A DNA stretch of 64,000 nucleotides from NCBI GenBank assembly GCA_003049465.1, contig PYSS01000028.1, positions 7,516 through 71,515 on the forward strand, in the 5' to 3' direction. Positions 10,907 through 24,100 of this stretch are shown here, piece after piece. Below the pieces are notes generated by a model. The model searched no databases, was not told the DNA's origin, and saw only the letters and a program-made list of their open reading frames with translations. A program made the translations under genes and the position numbers. Position 1 is the stretch's first letter. The number at the start of each line of letters is the position of its first letter. This stretch comes from Magnaporthiopsis rhizophila. Its lineage: Eukaryota; Ascomycota; Sordariomycetes; Magnaporthales; Magnaporthaceae.

Positions 10907-12210
10907 ATGACCGACGACCGCTTGGCGATATTGTCCGAGTATCTGGAGGGCGCCCCTCCAGGAGAGGTGAGGCTCGCGGCGGCGACCCGTCCATCATCCC
11001 AGCCTCACAGCAGGGGCAAATACCTACCACCTAGGTTCCCATTTGAGCTCGGCGACTGACCGTTCGGTGAAGCTTGCAGATGTCGTTGCCGGTACGGCAC
11101 TCGTGACCAGCCCTACACGCCGATCGTCGAGCTAATAAGCACGCCCCAGACATCAAATCCATCTCGCAGGATCCCACAATCGCCAAGAAGCTTACGCCGT
11201 CGTTCGAGAAGTACAACGAGGAGCAGTTCACCACGGTTAAGCTCCCGGGGAGCAGCCAACAGGTCCGTTTGCGCCGCCACGACTGCTCGCTCGCACGGCA
11301 GCGAGACAGCTGCATTTAAGTCTATCCCCGGAAGAGATTCAAGCTAGGTGACTGACAGGGAACGGCGACCTGCAGGTGATCATCAGCACACATAGCTCGC
11401 TCGGTGGCGGACGGTACTACGATGTCGAGAGCTCGTCGAGCTTCGCCTTCGATCATGTCACACAGACGGCCAGCGCGGTCCAGAGCCACGTCCTCGAGAG
11501 CCAACACTCAGACCTTGTGTAAGAAGGGATTCCCCCTCGGCCAGCAAACAACACACGCCGCCCGTCACTGCATTCCCCGGTGGCCTACACCGCGCAGCCC
11601 ACTCGCTAAACCGTGCCACCAGAAAGTCGACGCTGAAGAGCATAGGACCATACATTGAGGAGCACTTCCCCAACGCCTCCTTTGGTGTGTATCCCGTCGA
11701 AAACGACACGAAGCTAGCTATTCTGATCGTTGGGAGCAAATACAGCCCCAAGAATTTCTGGTATGTTTGAATCGGATAACAGGGCTTGTTCAGGCGGCGG
11801 GACGGGACGTTGGACGAGTGCGAAACACTGGTATTGGCAGAGAGCTGACACGCCAGCTCAGGAACGGACGGTGGCGATCATTGTACCTGTTCAGCCCCGA
11901 CAGTGGCGCGCTGGAGGGTTCGATCAAGGTTGATGTGCACTACTATGAGGACGGCAACGTGCGCCTACTGGCGAACAAGGCCGTGAGCGTGACGGTGGCG
12001 TCGGCAACGGGAAGCGGAATCGCCAAGGAGATTGGTGCGGCCGAGAAGAAGTACCAGGAGGAGCTGAACAGGGGCTTCACCGACCTCAGCGAGGGTGCGT
12101 TCAAGGGCCTCAGGAGGCAGCTGCCCGTTACCCGACAGAAGATCGAGTGGGACAAGGTCGCGAGTTATCGGCTGGGCCAGGACATTGGCGGCGGAAGCTC
12201 GAAGCGTTGA
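10907..12210 (+). CDS. cap1: F-actin-capping protein subunit alpha
   Basis: Alpha subunit of the heterodimeric capping protein that binds actin-filament barbed ends at cortical patches and limits their growth. Six exons: 10907-10966, 11073-11091, 11150-11262, 11376-11518, 11623-11760 and 11862-12210, giving 273 residues, the normal family length. Joined sequence shows the family blocks: EGAPPGELADVVADIKSIS, EKYNEEQFTTVKLPGSSQQ, GGGRYYDVESSSSFAFDH, FGVYPVENDTKLAILIVGSK, NGRWRSLYLF, SIKVDVHYYEDGNVRL, and the C-terminal EGAFKGLRRQLPVTRQKIEW plus ASYRLGQDIGG actin-binding tail. The second exon is only 19 nt and encodes LADVVA with split codons. Every junction is supported by conserved residues on both sides. 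Only the last exon stands out as an open frame, so simple ORF calling would miss about half of the gene. Confidence 0.96.
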
Positions 12211-13416
12211 GTATCGAACCGTCATGCTCGATCTATTTCTAGGCCACGGCCATTCTCGGGAGGCAGACTTTGGGTGGCGTCCAGTGTATTGAGATAAGGG
12301 GTCATGTGTTCACTGGAGCCCAGGATGCTATGATCGCCAGAGAAGAAGAGATAAGGGAGTCCAGTGCGACTCAGGAGACGATCAATGAACCAACGGCAGA
12401 AAGGATAAAGGCCAATGGCTTGCAGCCAAAAGCTTGGATATCTCTGGAAGCTGTGCCGCACCTAGCAGACGGTCCAGCATTGTTCCCGCTGGGGAAGTCC
12501 CGTCGGTGAACCAATGGAAGAAAAGAGGCTCCGTTGAGTGAACGCTAACCCCCACAGGAAAAACGAAGCTCCAAGCAGGGTCCACATGGAAGAGTACCTC
12601 GGCACGGGCGTGAGATGCGTTTACCAGGAAGTACTTATTTGTTATAATAAATGCGAGACAAGACCACCACACCCTGCCACCCGCACCTAGCTCACGCGCA
12701 CCGCGAGGTGGATCGATGCTTAACAAACTCGGCATCACGGGCAAGTTGTTAAGCTCCGGCACATGGGACTTGCACCTGTGCTCGGAGGCTTGTCGGTCGG
12801 GGTCGGAAGGGAGTTTGGTGTGCGACTTGGCGGGGGAAAGGGGAAATCGGTCCGTGGAATGAATCCCCTGGCGAGAAACCCTCCGATAACAGGACAGTGG
12901 AGACCTGACGGCAAGCAAGATGCCAGATCAGCCCAGAAGCGTCCGCTGGTGGTGCATCTGCAATCAACCGGCCAATCCCAGGCCACGTATTTTGTATTTT
13001 GCGGCAAAAATGGGCGGTCGGACCCGAAGGGCGGGACACAGGGGGAAAAAAAAAAAAAAAAAAAAGAGCGACGTGCCTCTTCCCACGCGGTAACCTAAAT
13101 GGTCCCGCCCCCCCTTGCTCGGATGGTGGAGAAAACCCGATGCCGAACCACGTAGAAGCAAGTAGCTTGGCTTGATTCCTCAAGGTACCGGACGAGCCGA
13201 CCGAGAAATTGACCTACCTCCAGCAATAACTTGGGTACATCCTCCCGCTCCCGCCCCAATCTCTTGTGACTCCCTCGCCCGGCCATCCGAATCGATTCCC
13301 CATACCGTCTTCCCGTCTCCCCAGACCTGCCCGACCAGCAAACGGAGCTTTCGTTATCGATCTGCTGGCACCGCCACCTACTGGAAGAAAAATAAAATAC
13401 AATAAAATCAACCAAA
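12211..13416. other. Spacer between capping protein alpha and cytochrome b5
   Basis: About 1.2 kb with no recognised gene; open frames up to about 178 codons on the minus strand look like chance frames. A run of 20 A residues lies at 13046-13065. The final 200 bp before cytochrome b5 are CT-rich and then AT-rich, ending in ACCAAA before the ATG, as expected for a promoter and leader of a highly expressed gene. Confidence 0.55.
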
Positions 13417-14029
13417 ATGGCACAGGCCAAGACGTTCACGTACCAAGATGTCGCCGAGCACAACACCAAGAAGGACCTATACATGGTGATCCACGACAAA
13501 GTCTACGATGCGTCCAAGTTCATCGACGAGCATCCGTAAGTCGGACCATCACCCCGCTCGGGTTTGTTTCCCTCTCTCGTTGCATTCCGCATGCTAAAGT
13601 CAAGCCCGCCTCGTGTTTTCTCGCGCCATGCAGCGGTGGTGAGGAGGTCATGCTGGACGTCGGCGGACAGGACGCAACAGAGGCTTTCGAGGATGTCGGT
13701 CACAGCGACGAGGCCCGCGAGACGCTAGCCACCATGCTGGTCGGCGACCTGAAGCGCCAGGTGGGTTGCCCGATTCCGCCGCTCTCCCTGACCCCTTCCT
13801 TTCTCCGTTTGGGCAACAGCGCTTTTCTAACTCTCCTTCGTTCTCTCTACAGGCCGGCGACCCGACACCAAAGGCCCAGCCATCCGGATCACTGGCCCCG
13901 GCCGCGCAGACGAGCGCGGCAGGCATGGGCATTGGACTGTACGCCGTCATCCTGGTCGGTGGCCTCGCAGCCTACGCCGCGTACCAGTATCTGCAGCAAC
14001 AGCAGGCAGCGGCGACCGCGTCGGCCTAA
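13417..14029 (+). CDS. Cytochrome b5, ER membrane-anchored
   Basis: Small haem protein that donates electrons to ER desaturases, sterol enzymes and P450s. Exons 13417-13535, 13634-13760 and 13853-14029 give 140 residues. The haem-binding core starts TFTYQDVAEHNTKKDLYMVI; the first axial histidine is in the HPGGEE motif rebuilt across intron 1, and the second is in DVGHSDEA in exon 2. A low-complexity Pro/Ala/Ser linker follows, then a C-terminal membrane anchor of about 20 residues around GLYAVILVGGLAAYAAYQYL, which places it as a tail-anchored ER protein. The start ATG lies in a strong context (CAAAATGGC). The C-terminal tail after the anchor is Gln/Ala-rich and short. Confidence 0.95.
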
Positions 14030-15043
14030 ATATTACAAGTCGACATCCTTTTTTGCTTCCACGATGAACCATAAAGTCACGGCACAACGTGGGGGGGATA
14101 GAGAGACGGCAGACGCAAACAGGACAAGGCCAAGACACGAGCGTCGGGCTCCTCGACCGCGATTCTTTTCTTCAACGCTCGGGGGATCGATCTCTTGGTT
14201 AAGGTAATTCGGCGGATCTTGAGAGGGAGGGGAGGAGCCGCTTCGTCGCCGGAGGGATACATAGTAGACACACCCGGACATCCCGGTTGCACCGGGTATA
14301 TGCCGAGGTCGCCCCTCGTTTTCTTTTCAAATCCCCGGTGCGGGTGAGTGGGCTTTGCGAGGGGCTCTGCGAGATGGTGACAATTTTTTTTTTTTTTTTT
14401 AATAGACACAATTTTATAAACGGCCTCCCGGGTACATGGATAGGAAGCTCTGAGTGGCACTCGGAATGTTTCCGAGTTTCGCATGGTGCGGACTGCACCA
14501 GCCAATGGAAGCTTAGCGTGTGATTGATCAGCCCGGCTTTTGTGGATTTCACGGGCATATTCCGAGGTCTATCTGTTGCCACATAGTGGCCTCTTTTTCC
14601 TCTGACTGTCGGTAAATTACGTCTGCGAGGTTGAGAGCATCAGACTTTGCAAGACAACGATGAGCTCGGGGTTGCAGCCAGGCACGACGCTTAGAGTAGA
14701 ATCTGCAGTATTACCCGAACCTGTCCTGAAGATCACTTTTTCTACCACTTGTATTTTTTTTTCCTTGTTCAAGTGTATCCTTTCCATGCATTATTCCAGT
14801 TTCTAATACCCTTTCCTATTCCAACACGCATTCCAATTCCTGGTGTCCTGAGGAATTGGATGTACTTTGTTGGCACCAACAACTGGCCGAGGGCATTTAT
14901 GTGGAGCTGTGGGCCCGCATGCAGCAGCTCCGCATCCGCCCTTTGAATGTTCCTTTGTCCTTTGAGTCCAATAAGCGCAGGCAACAAAATCCGCGCCGGC
15001 TTCCCTTTCGGCGTCAACGAGTAGCGCAAACGCACACGCAAAC
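14030..15043. other. Spacer between cytochrome b5 and TFIIE beta
   Basis: About 1 kb containing the cytochrome b5 3' region and the TFIIE beta promoter. There is a T17 run at 14384-14400 and a TC/AT-rich block at 14750-14850. Small open frames are unrecognised. Nothing suggests an additional gene. Confidence 0.55.
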
Positions 15044-15913
15044 ATGTCCTACCTCGATCGTCCGGGCAAGGGCCCCAGGCGGCCGCCGCCGTCGCCGTCG
15101 CCGTCGGTGGCCTCGACCACGTCGGCGGCGCCGGGCGGGACGGCGACGACGCCGACAAAGAAGCAGAAGCGCGACAGCGCCGCGCCCATCTTCTCGCAGC
15201 CGGCCAACACGGGCTACGGCACCGACGTCGGCACCAACATCATCTACATCGTCGAGTACCTCAAGAAGGAGGGCACGCCCAAGACGCTCGACGACGTGCT
15301 GGCCCACGTCGGCCTGACGCGCGCCGAGGAGAGGAAGATGCGCGAGGTGCGCGACCGCCTGCTCACCCACACAAAGGTCAAGTTCAACCCGGACACCGAG
15401 CCGCCCGCCGCCGGTGCCGCCGACGCGGCCGACGCTTGGCGCCGCGGCACCTACGAGCACCGCCCGACCCTGCCGGGCGTCAAGGACGAGCACGCGCTGC
15501 TGGCGCACCTGCGCAGCCTCCGCCAGGCCCAGGGCGTGGCCGTCAAGGACATCAAGGACGGCTGGGCCGACTGCGAGAAGACCATCGACCGCATGGAGGC
15601 GGAGCACAAGCTGCTGGTGGTGCGCGCAAAAAAAGGTGGCCTCCCACGTTCCGTCTGGATCGACGACCCGAGCCTCAACCACGACGTCGACGACGAGTTC
15701 AAGATCCTGTTCCACCGCGTCGAGATGCCGGCCGCCGAGGACATGGTGCGCAAGCTCACCCAGGTCGGCCAGAAGCCAACGAGCGAGGACCCGCGCCTCA
15801 AGATCCAGGCCGTCGAGGGCAAGCAGAAGCAGAAGAAGAAGTCGGCCCGCCGTGGCGTCGCCACCACCAACACTCACATGGCTCACCTGCTTGAGAAGTT
15901 CAACCAAAAGTGA
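15044..15913 (+). CDS. tfa2: Transcription initiation factor IIE subunit beta
   Basis: Beta subunit of TFIIE, which joins the RNA polymerase II pre-initiation complex and helps recruit and regulate TFIIH. Single exon, 289 residues, close to fungal family length. Residues 1-45 are a Pro/Ser/Thr-rich tail. The winged-helix core begins around GYGTDVGTNIIYIVEYLKK and continues through LDDVLAHVGLTRAEERKM. A second conserved block is VAVKDIKDGWADCEKTID, and a third is SVWIDDPSLNHDVDDEFKIL, followed by the conserved HRVEMPAAEDMVRKL. The C-terminus is Lys/Gln-rich and basic, as usual for DNA contact. A 297-codon antisense frame covers nearly the whole gene but is a shadow of the high GC3. The ATG is preceded by CAAAC and is the first in frame. 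Confidence 0.93.
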   Translation: MSYLDRPGKGPRRPPPSPSPSVASTTSAAPGGTATTPTKKQKRDSAAPIFSQPANTGYGTDVGTNIIYIVEYLKKEGTPKTLDDVLAHVGLTRAEERKMREVRDRLLTHTKVKFNPDTEPPAAGAADAADAWRRGTYEHRPTLPGVKDEHALLAHLRSLRQAQGVAVKDIKDGWADCEKTIDRMEAEHKLLVVRAKKGGLPRSVWIDDPSLNHDVDDEFKILFHRVEMPAAEDMVRKLTQVGQKPTSEDPRLKIQAVEGKQKQKKKSARRGVATTNTHMAHLLEKFNQK

Positions 15914-16389
15914 AGCCGGGGCCTAAGGGAATTTATTTGGCTTTGACTGGCGTTTCTTTGCTGTTGCATCATCCATGGGTCGGCGTTATTTTGGTTTTAC
16001 CGGGTAGAGGATGGCAGGTTAGATCAGTTCGTTTGGGATCGGCCATTTTGCCGTAGAGATACCCAACCTTTTGTCATATAGATGTGTCTTCTTCTCTTTG
16101 CCGTCGCTGCCTTCCTGCATGGGTACCGTATAGAGTGGATGGAAAGACTGTAGAACAGCTAAAACAGAATGCATTGCGCTGAAAGTGTCATCCCGAACCG
16201 GGCCAGAAATAGATCTCGACTGTGGGCAGTGGGAAACGCCAGCCATACACGACTCTTATAACACCTACCGCTAGAACAAAAAAAAAAAAAAAAAAGGGAA
16301 ACTAGGCAGAGAACCAGAAAAGTTGTCAGTCGCTATGAGTCCACCCCGGCGTCATCCCGTCTTCCTCCCCTTTTCTTCCTTGAACAAGC
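15914..16389. other. Shared 3' region of convergent TFIIE beta and DsbA-like genes
   Basis: The 476-bp spacer lies between two stop codons facing each other. It contains an A18 run at 16278-16295 and AT-rich patches that could act in 3'-end formation for either gene. No open frame with recognisable content was found. Confidence 0.6.
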
Positions 16390-17703
16390 CTACACCCTCC
16401 CCTCCTCGACACCAACAAGCAGCCGCTCAAACAGCGCAAGGAACACGTCGGGCGGCTGCGCGCCGCCGACCTTGAACCTGCCCTGCACCACAAAGCACGG
16501 CACGCCCGCGACGCCCGCGGCCTCGGCCCCGCGCGCCGTCCGCGCCGCCAGCCGCGCCGCCGACCCCGGGTGATCGAGCCACCGGTACGCATCGGCCGCG
16601 TCGGCCGCCACGCCGGCCGCCACGGCCGCCTCGGCCAGGAACGCGCGGTCCGACACGTCGCGCCCGCGCTCGAACGAGCCCTCGAAGACGTGTCGGAGCA
16701 GCCGGCGGAGCGGGGCGCTGCCGCCGCCGTCGTTGTTGTTGTTGTTGTTGTCGCCGCCACAGTTGAGGCTGTTTCCATGGTCGTAGTCGTCGTATCCTTC
16801 TTCTTCTTCTTCTTCTTGGACGCCCGAGCTCGGCGGCGAGGGATACGACGATGCTTCTCTATCGTCGCTGTTGCCGGATAACTCGGCGGCGCCCGGCTCT
16901 AGTGGATGCTGTTGTTGTTGTTGGACGCCGCCGCCACCAACACCCCGAGGCGATGATGGTGCCCTGCCGAGGTCCGAGGCGCGCAGCAGCAGCTTGTGGG
17001 AGTCGCCCGTGTGGCCCGTCTTGCCGCTCCAGTCGAACCGGATGCCCAGGGGCTCGGCGGCGGCCTCGAGGCTGCGGAACCAGCCGGCGGCGCGCTCGGG
17101 GCCCATGATCTTGCGGTACACATCCGCTTTGTCGTATGCTGCGTGGCTCGGAAGTTAGCGTCCGCCTAGAAGCCTGGTTGGCCGACGTATTTCTGTTGTC
17201 ACACCCCCCTTTTTTCCCTCCTCTCTCGCTACATGCTCACACACATACGCACACACATATACACACATAGTCACCTCCTTTCGTGACGGTTTTCTTGGTC
17301 ACTCATCCTCACCCGCCCGCACTACGGGCTGAGAGGCCTCATGGCGCTTCCGGATGGTCCGCTAGGAGGAGGGATGGAATCAGGCCAAGGCTGAAGACGA
17401 CTAGAGGTGAATCTCGAGGCTCTATTTCCCCGACCGAGGACCCTGACCGAGAGCAGATCTTTTTTATCAAAGGGTGGAGTAGTGTCGAGAACAAAAGGGA
17501 ACAAGGGAAGTTCAAGGACGGAGTGATGACCCACCAGACACTTTGACGTTGGGAAACAGGAAAAAGGGATGCCAGGCCAGCTCGAAGACGGCGTCAGGGT
17601 TTCGGCTAGAGAACTGCTCGATGGCGAGGTCCAGGTACTTGTTGCCAATATAGCACCAGGGACACCCGGTGTCCGAATAGATATCTATCCTGATCCGCGG
17701 CAT
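16390..17703 (-). CDS. DsbA-family thioredoxin-fold oxidoreductase (FrnE/HCCA isomerase-like)
   Basis: Predicted thiol-disulfide oxidoreductase of the DsbA/FrnE group; the physiological substrate is unknown. Exons 17703-17535 and 17138-16390 give 305 residues. The N-terminal thioredoxin half is in exon 1 (IRIDIYSDTGCPWCYIGNK) with a CPWC active site, followed by FELAWHPFFLFPNV. The helical domain starts in exon 2 (YDKADVYRKIMGPERAA). The C-terminal thioredoxin half has AEAAGVAGVPCFVVQGRF, with the cis-Pro equivalent in GVP, and ends in FLALFERLLVG. Inserted in the middle is about 90 residues of low-complexity sequence with runs of Gln, Glu and Asn, absent from typical family members. The joined sequence NVKVSAYDKADVY supports the intron; a donor at GTGGGT and acceptor at CGCAG keep frame. 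There is no signal peptide, so it is probably cytosolic. Confidence 0.85.
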
Positions 17704-19147
17704 CTTTTTTCTTTCTTTTTTATGGTTGTGTTTTCAAGAGCGAAGGTTGCTAGGTACACTCTGAATATTCCTGTCGAGACAAGAGACGAAAGGGCAGGCA
17801 AGGGCAAAGCAGATATGATAGGAAAGGCAAAAGACAAGGCGAGATGGACGTGACGTCCTTCCCCCCGGCGCCCCGGTCGGGAACGTTTCTTATGCGGGGA
17901 GATAGGTGATCAAAAAAAGGGGGTTTGGATTTTTCGGGATTGGAAGAAGGAAAAAAAAAAAAAAGATGCCATGCCTCCACCGACTGCAGCGCCGGGAATA
18001 CAGACCAACCAATCGACGAATACGCTTAAAACCCGAGCTGTAAAAAAAAAAAATATGGGCAAAAACTCGAGTCGGGGGAACCCCAGTGTCTGTTGTTCGT
18101 TGTTCGCTGAATAGTAATCAGAAAATCAAAAAAATCCTCCACACTGGGTGGGCTCCATGCGCCGGGCTTCAGGACGTCATATCAGCCCAGCCCGGTCCGC
18201 ACCAACCACCAAAGAAAACGGCCGGTCCCCGGATTTCCGTGGTATTCCCCTAGGCCCACCCCACAAAGAGCCCCCATTCCATGGCGTTGTTGCACGGTAA
18301 TCATTGTTGCAATCAAAGCACAGAGAGCTTGTGCTCCCACTTTCGTTTCCCTTCCTCAGAATGTCAAAGGAGCTTGGTCCGTGCGACAGCGAGCAACCGA
18401 GGCCAGTCTACGGAAGCCCGCTCACGAGTTCAACGTCCGCCTCGTTCCCCCACGAAGCCCGCGTCATCCACGCGCATGGGCTTCTTGGGCTGCCACGCTT
18501 GAGGAGGGCTGAGGGCCAAGCCGGGCTGGAGCCTAGCCAACCAAAGAAAGAACCGCCAATACTGATGAGAAATCAAGAACCTGCCATTAAAGATTCTCAA
18601 AATGTGCCTGGGCTAGCTTTGCTGCTATAGTCTACATACCGTGCCGTCGCTGTGCGTTGCCTGTTGAGATGCGGGCTGAACGCAAAACGAAATGATACCA
18701 AAGGGAAAAAAAGCAAACGAGAGAACAAAAAAGCGCGGGCTTGGGGAATTAGAAAAGGGTAAGGCCCCTGAGCACCGCAGCCGTAACTCATGCTATCGAT
18801 TACATTGTAAGTTGAAAACCAGCCTTTTGTGATCCACTCTGTAGGAAACTCCCTTGACCATGATCCTTCTAAAGCCTGTGTGACAAAAGAAATGTGATTT
18901 TTTTCCGTGGGGTTAAAGGAAACGGTTCCGGTGGCGGAACCTAAAAAGGAAAGCAAAAGAAGGAAGGAAAAAAATCTGAGGAAAATGGATCCATTTCGTA
19001 TTAGTGATCACAAATTCGTCCTTGGCTTTTGCTCGAGAGACTTATTGCGAGTAATCTCCGCAACCAAACAGACATAATCCTTGAAGTTTGAGGGAAGAAA
19101 ATGGAACAGGAAGCCCGGGGTATGATAAGGAAAATGAAAAGAAAGTG

Positions 19148-19187
<40 letters not shown>

Positions 19188-19189
19188 GG

Positions 19190-19222
<33 letters not shown>

Positions 19223-19254
19223 GGGCGAGGTAAAAGCCGAAAGAAAATGACAGA
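17704..19254. other. Spacer between DsbA-like start and C2H2 factor 3' end
   Basis: About 1.55 kb holding the DsbA-like promoter and the zinc-finger gene's 3' region. It contains short A-runs at 17953, 18042 and 18129, and the striking A/G homopolymer block at 19151-19225. Open frames are short and unrecognised; a 258-codon minus-strand frame starting at 19784 runs in another frame through the C2H2 coding sequence and the homopolymers and is artefactual. Confidence 0.55.
19151..19225. repeat. Duplicated A-run/G-run homopolymer block
   Basis: The stretch reads A29 (19151-19179), G10 (19180-19189), A30 (19190-19219), G6 (19220-19225). It lies about 30 nt beyond the C2H2 factor stop codon, so on the coding strand it is a C-run/T-run element in the 3' UTR. 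The two units look like a tandem duplication or an unresolved assembly region. Confidence 0.8.
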
Positions 19255-20838
<1,584 letters not shown>

Positions 20839-22611
20839 GATGCAGATGCCGTCTGTCCGGGAGCAGCTGCGGGAGGGGACGAGCCATCAGTATCAGATCG
20901 GCCGCCCGAGGGACGCTGGGTGATCAAGGCGTTGGTGCACGCTTTGACCAGCAGTTCGCCTCCACTGCGGAGAGCGGGCAAACTGAGGGGGAAATCGTCT
21001 CACCTCACTTTTGTTTGGCAATTCAGTGAGATCTGCACATTCGTAAACTCAAACCTAGAACTTGTCAGTGCATCGGGTCAGAAAACAAGGGACGAGCCCA
21101 GGGGCGATAGAGCGATGACAGCATTGTGTGCCTTGACCGAGGTGGTTGACAATGGTTGACGGGGCCACCGGGAGGAACGGGAATTGATGATGCGTCATAC
21201 AGGAAGTCCGGGGCCGTGATACCGTGCTGTCAAAACCGTTGATGACAAGGCGGCGTCTGGGGACCGGGGTTGAAGCAGCGGTGTGATGGGTTGCTTCCAG
21301 CCACTGGCGGGAACCGTAACTCACCTCCAATACGAGCAGGGCAACCACAGGTGGTCAAACAACGTAAAAGCAACACAAAAAGAAAAAAAAATACACAGCA
21401 GGCAGAAGCAGAACTCTTGCTTGGGCTGCTGCGAACGTCGTGCGCAAAGACTCGCGAGGATGGCGTATGTTGCTTCGAGCGTCAGGGAGCTTTGACCATA
21501 ACGCGCCGAGTTCTTAGACTTGGGCCCACACGACGTCGACACCTCGAGGTTCAGCTCCGAATCAGGAATTGGCGATTTTCTGACGACCACTCGAGCTAGA
21601 GCTGCAGGAAGCTTCCCAATAAACAGCTGTAAGCAGTGTTGGCGTGGCGCGGCTCGTTGTACTCCTGTGCTTCGCAGTCGCCGTTTTTCTGAAGTGCCAG
21701 CCAGCCGTCGCCCTTTTCCTTCCGTGACCTGGGAGGCCTCGACGAACTCGCTCTCGCTTCTTGCGCGGCGAAAGGAGCTCCTCAAGATTACGGACCGAGA
21801 CACACGATTTCGTGAGGCGATTGCGTCGGCCTGAGTGCGAGTCTCGGACGGGATGGCGGCGCCGGGGTCCGTGTGTGATATATCGCTCTGCTTGCGTCGG
21901 GCGAGATTATTAGCCTTGGGTGCGCTTTAGAAGCTTGGGTCGAGAAGAGAACCGAATCGCAAGCCCATCGAGTCGAGTCTCGCAGTCCTGCGCGTCCTGT
22001 ATATGGTCCGATCCAGACGTGTGCGACAAAAGCAACCCCGAGGCCGTAGCTTCACGACCAGCAAGGGATGGGGACGATGATAATGGATGCACGGCGAAGA
22101 CTTGAGGACTCGATAGGTGTCCGGAAGGGTTTCCCGTTGACGCAGATGGCAACAGATGGAGCCACTGGGAAACCTTGAGTAACACAAAAGCGCACCAAAA
22201 GACCGACCTTGACAGGCAAACGCGTTGAGTGCGTGGCGAGGCAAAGGCCACTGGCAAAACACACGTACCTCCTGAAGATCCGAGTGGCGCTGGTTCGTGG
22301 TTATCGTCTGGCTGTCGTCCTCCCGCAAGTCTGGAAACTTTTTCGGCGCAGGTTCAAGTGTTCAGAGGTCCGAGAGGGGAAAAATTAGAGGCGACGTCCA
22401 TGGAAGGGGGAAGCGCGGATGGGTATATGGGGGGAACGGTAAGGGTCAATCGACGTGTGACGGAGTTTTCGAAAGGGACCATGCAAGAAAAAAAAAATTG
22501 AAATTCAGGGAGAAAAATAAAATAAGATAAAAGCGGTAATAATAGAACCAAAAAAAATGAAGGGCAACCATTCAATAGCTGCGGCAAAACAGATGCCTAT
22601 GAGGCGCGCTA

Positions 22612-22625
22612 AGCCTAATTAGGCT
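22612..22625. repeat. 14-bp perfect palindrome
   Basis: AGCCTAATTAGGCT is its own reverse complement and lies about 1.8 kb upstream of the C2H2 factor start codon. It could be a dimeric factor site, though a chance origin is possible. Confidence 0.7.
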
Positions 22626-24084
22626 CTAGGGTGGAACAGTGCCCCCCGGGGCCGCTCGCCTGGTGTGCCGGGGTGGCTCAGGTGCTTCGGGACTTCACCT
22701 GGGAAAGCCGCTGACAATGCAACATTTCAGGGTGCCCCGTGCTTATTTCACACATCCACATCGAGGCACCAGGGCGCCAGGAGCGCAGGCAGGGGCCACC
22801 GACGCGGCACGGACAGTTGCAGGGAGCACCAGCACCAGACCACCCCGACCTTTTCTTACTTTCGAAAACGAATCGAAGGCAGGGGCCGCACGTGTGGGGC
22901 ACTTTCAATGGGCAAAGCCGTGGACGGACTTTTGGGATCACCACCAGGAGATGGATGCACCGTGCGTCTCGATCGTCTGGTGCGCGAGAGCGGACGCCTT
23001 GGGCAGACCAGACCTAGGGAAACATTGGGCTATCGTCCTTCAATCACCACCCTTCGTGATAGCACTGTCGCGCTATACATGCAGCTGACTGGCGACGCTT
23101 TAACCACTAATAACACATGCTTCTTCTTCTTCTTTTCCCAGCTCGGTGGCGACCTTTCAGCCTGCCCCGGGTGTGGGTGTGTGGGCTCCAGCTGCCCGCC
23201 TTTTTTTTCTCGCGCTGGGCACTGAACGCCCCCTGCAGGCGAGTCAACACCCGCGATCCGAAGTCAGGCCGCTATAATCGGCACCCATCCCGCTTTCGGT
23301 GATCTGCCTGGCTTAGGAAATCGCTTGGGGCTGGAATGCAATTGGGAGAATCGGCCATTAACCCAGTGCGTCCGCGACGACACCTTTTTCAGGCCTAGAC
23401 GGACCTGGAATAGAATCGTCACATGGAGCACACAGCTGATCTGCCCCAGCCACAGCGCCAGCCTCTAGTCTGGTTTTGTACTTTCTTATTCTGAGGCAAA
23501 TGTTCGCTTCTGTCGTTGGTCCGCTCTGAATGGACGAACCTTCAGGGGTATGCAGCCGTCTTCACACAGGGATGGCAGACATGGGGCGAATTGAAACAAC
23601 CAGTGCAGTTCAGTTCGGCTGACATTGCCCTCGTAAACACATGGAGGAAGCAGATTGTTGTTCCCTCTGGTGCACCTCATCTTCCAAAAAGGAGTCATCT
23701 ACACTCCCCATGTACATGTGGATCAATGCAACCAGGGAATTCGGTTGGTCGGATATCCGTATCTGCGCTACTTGTGCTTGCACAATCCTCCTTTTTTTTC
23801 CATTCGCTTTTGGCAATTGGGTCTCGGAAGAGAAATTGCGGTTGCGTAACCTCACCATGAGACCGCCCCTGTCCTCCCGCACCCCCGACAATTCATAGAT
23901 CTTCGAACCGTCAAGTCTTTCCAGAAGGACGCTCGGGCACACTTGGATGGGCTTCCCGAGCAGGGGCCAGAAATTGAACCTGCGCCTGCCCAATCCACCC
24001 TTCTGCCAGCCAATCTACGAGTGATGTCAACCCTCATCTACGCGCCCTACCCTGGAGTCACCCCCTCGAGAGTAGTCCATCACA

Positions 24085-24100
24085 GAGTACCTAGGTACTC
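24085..24100. repeat. 16-bp perfect palindrome with TACCTAGGTA core
   Basis: GAGTACCTAGGTACTC is a perfect 16-bp inverted repeat without a spacer. Its core matches the TACCTA/TAGGTA motif that recurs elsewhere in spacers, and further TACCT copies lie within the next 360 bp. Confidence 0.8.

Noticed and set aside
15014..15907. 297-codon antisense frame over TFIIE beta
   Set aside because: Shadow of strong GC3 bias; no recognisable domain.
22640..22720. tRNA-like GGGGTGGCTCAGG sequence
   Set aside because: No matching T-arm (GTTCRA) or acceptor stem could be placed; not a tRNA.
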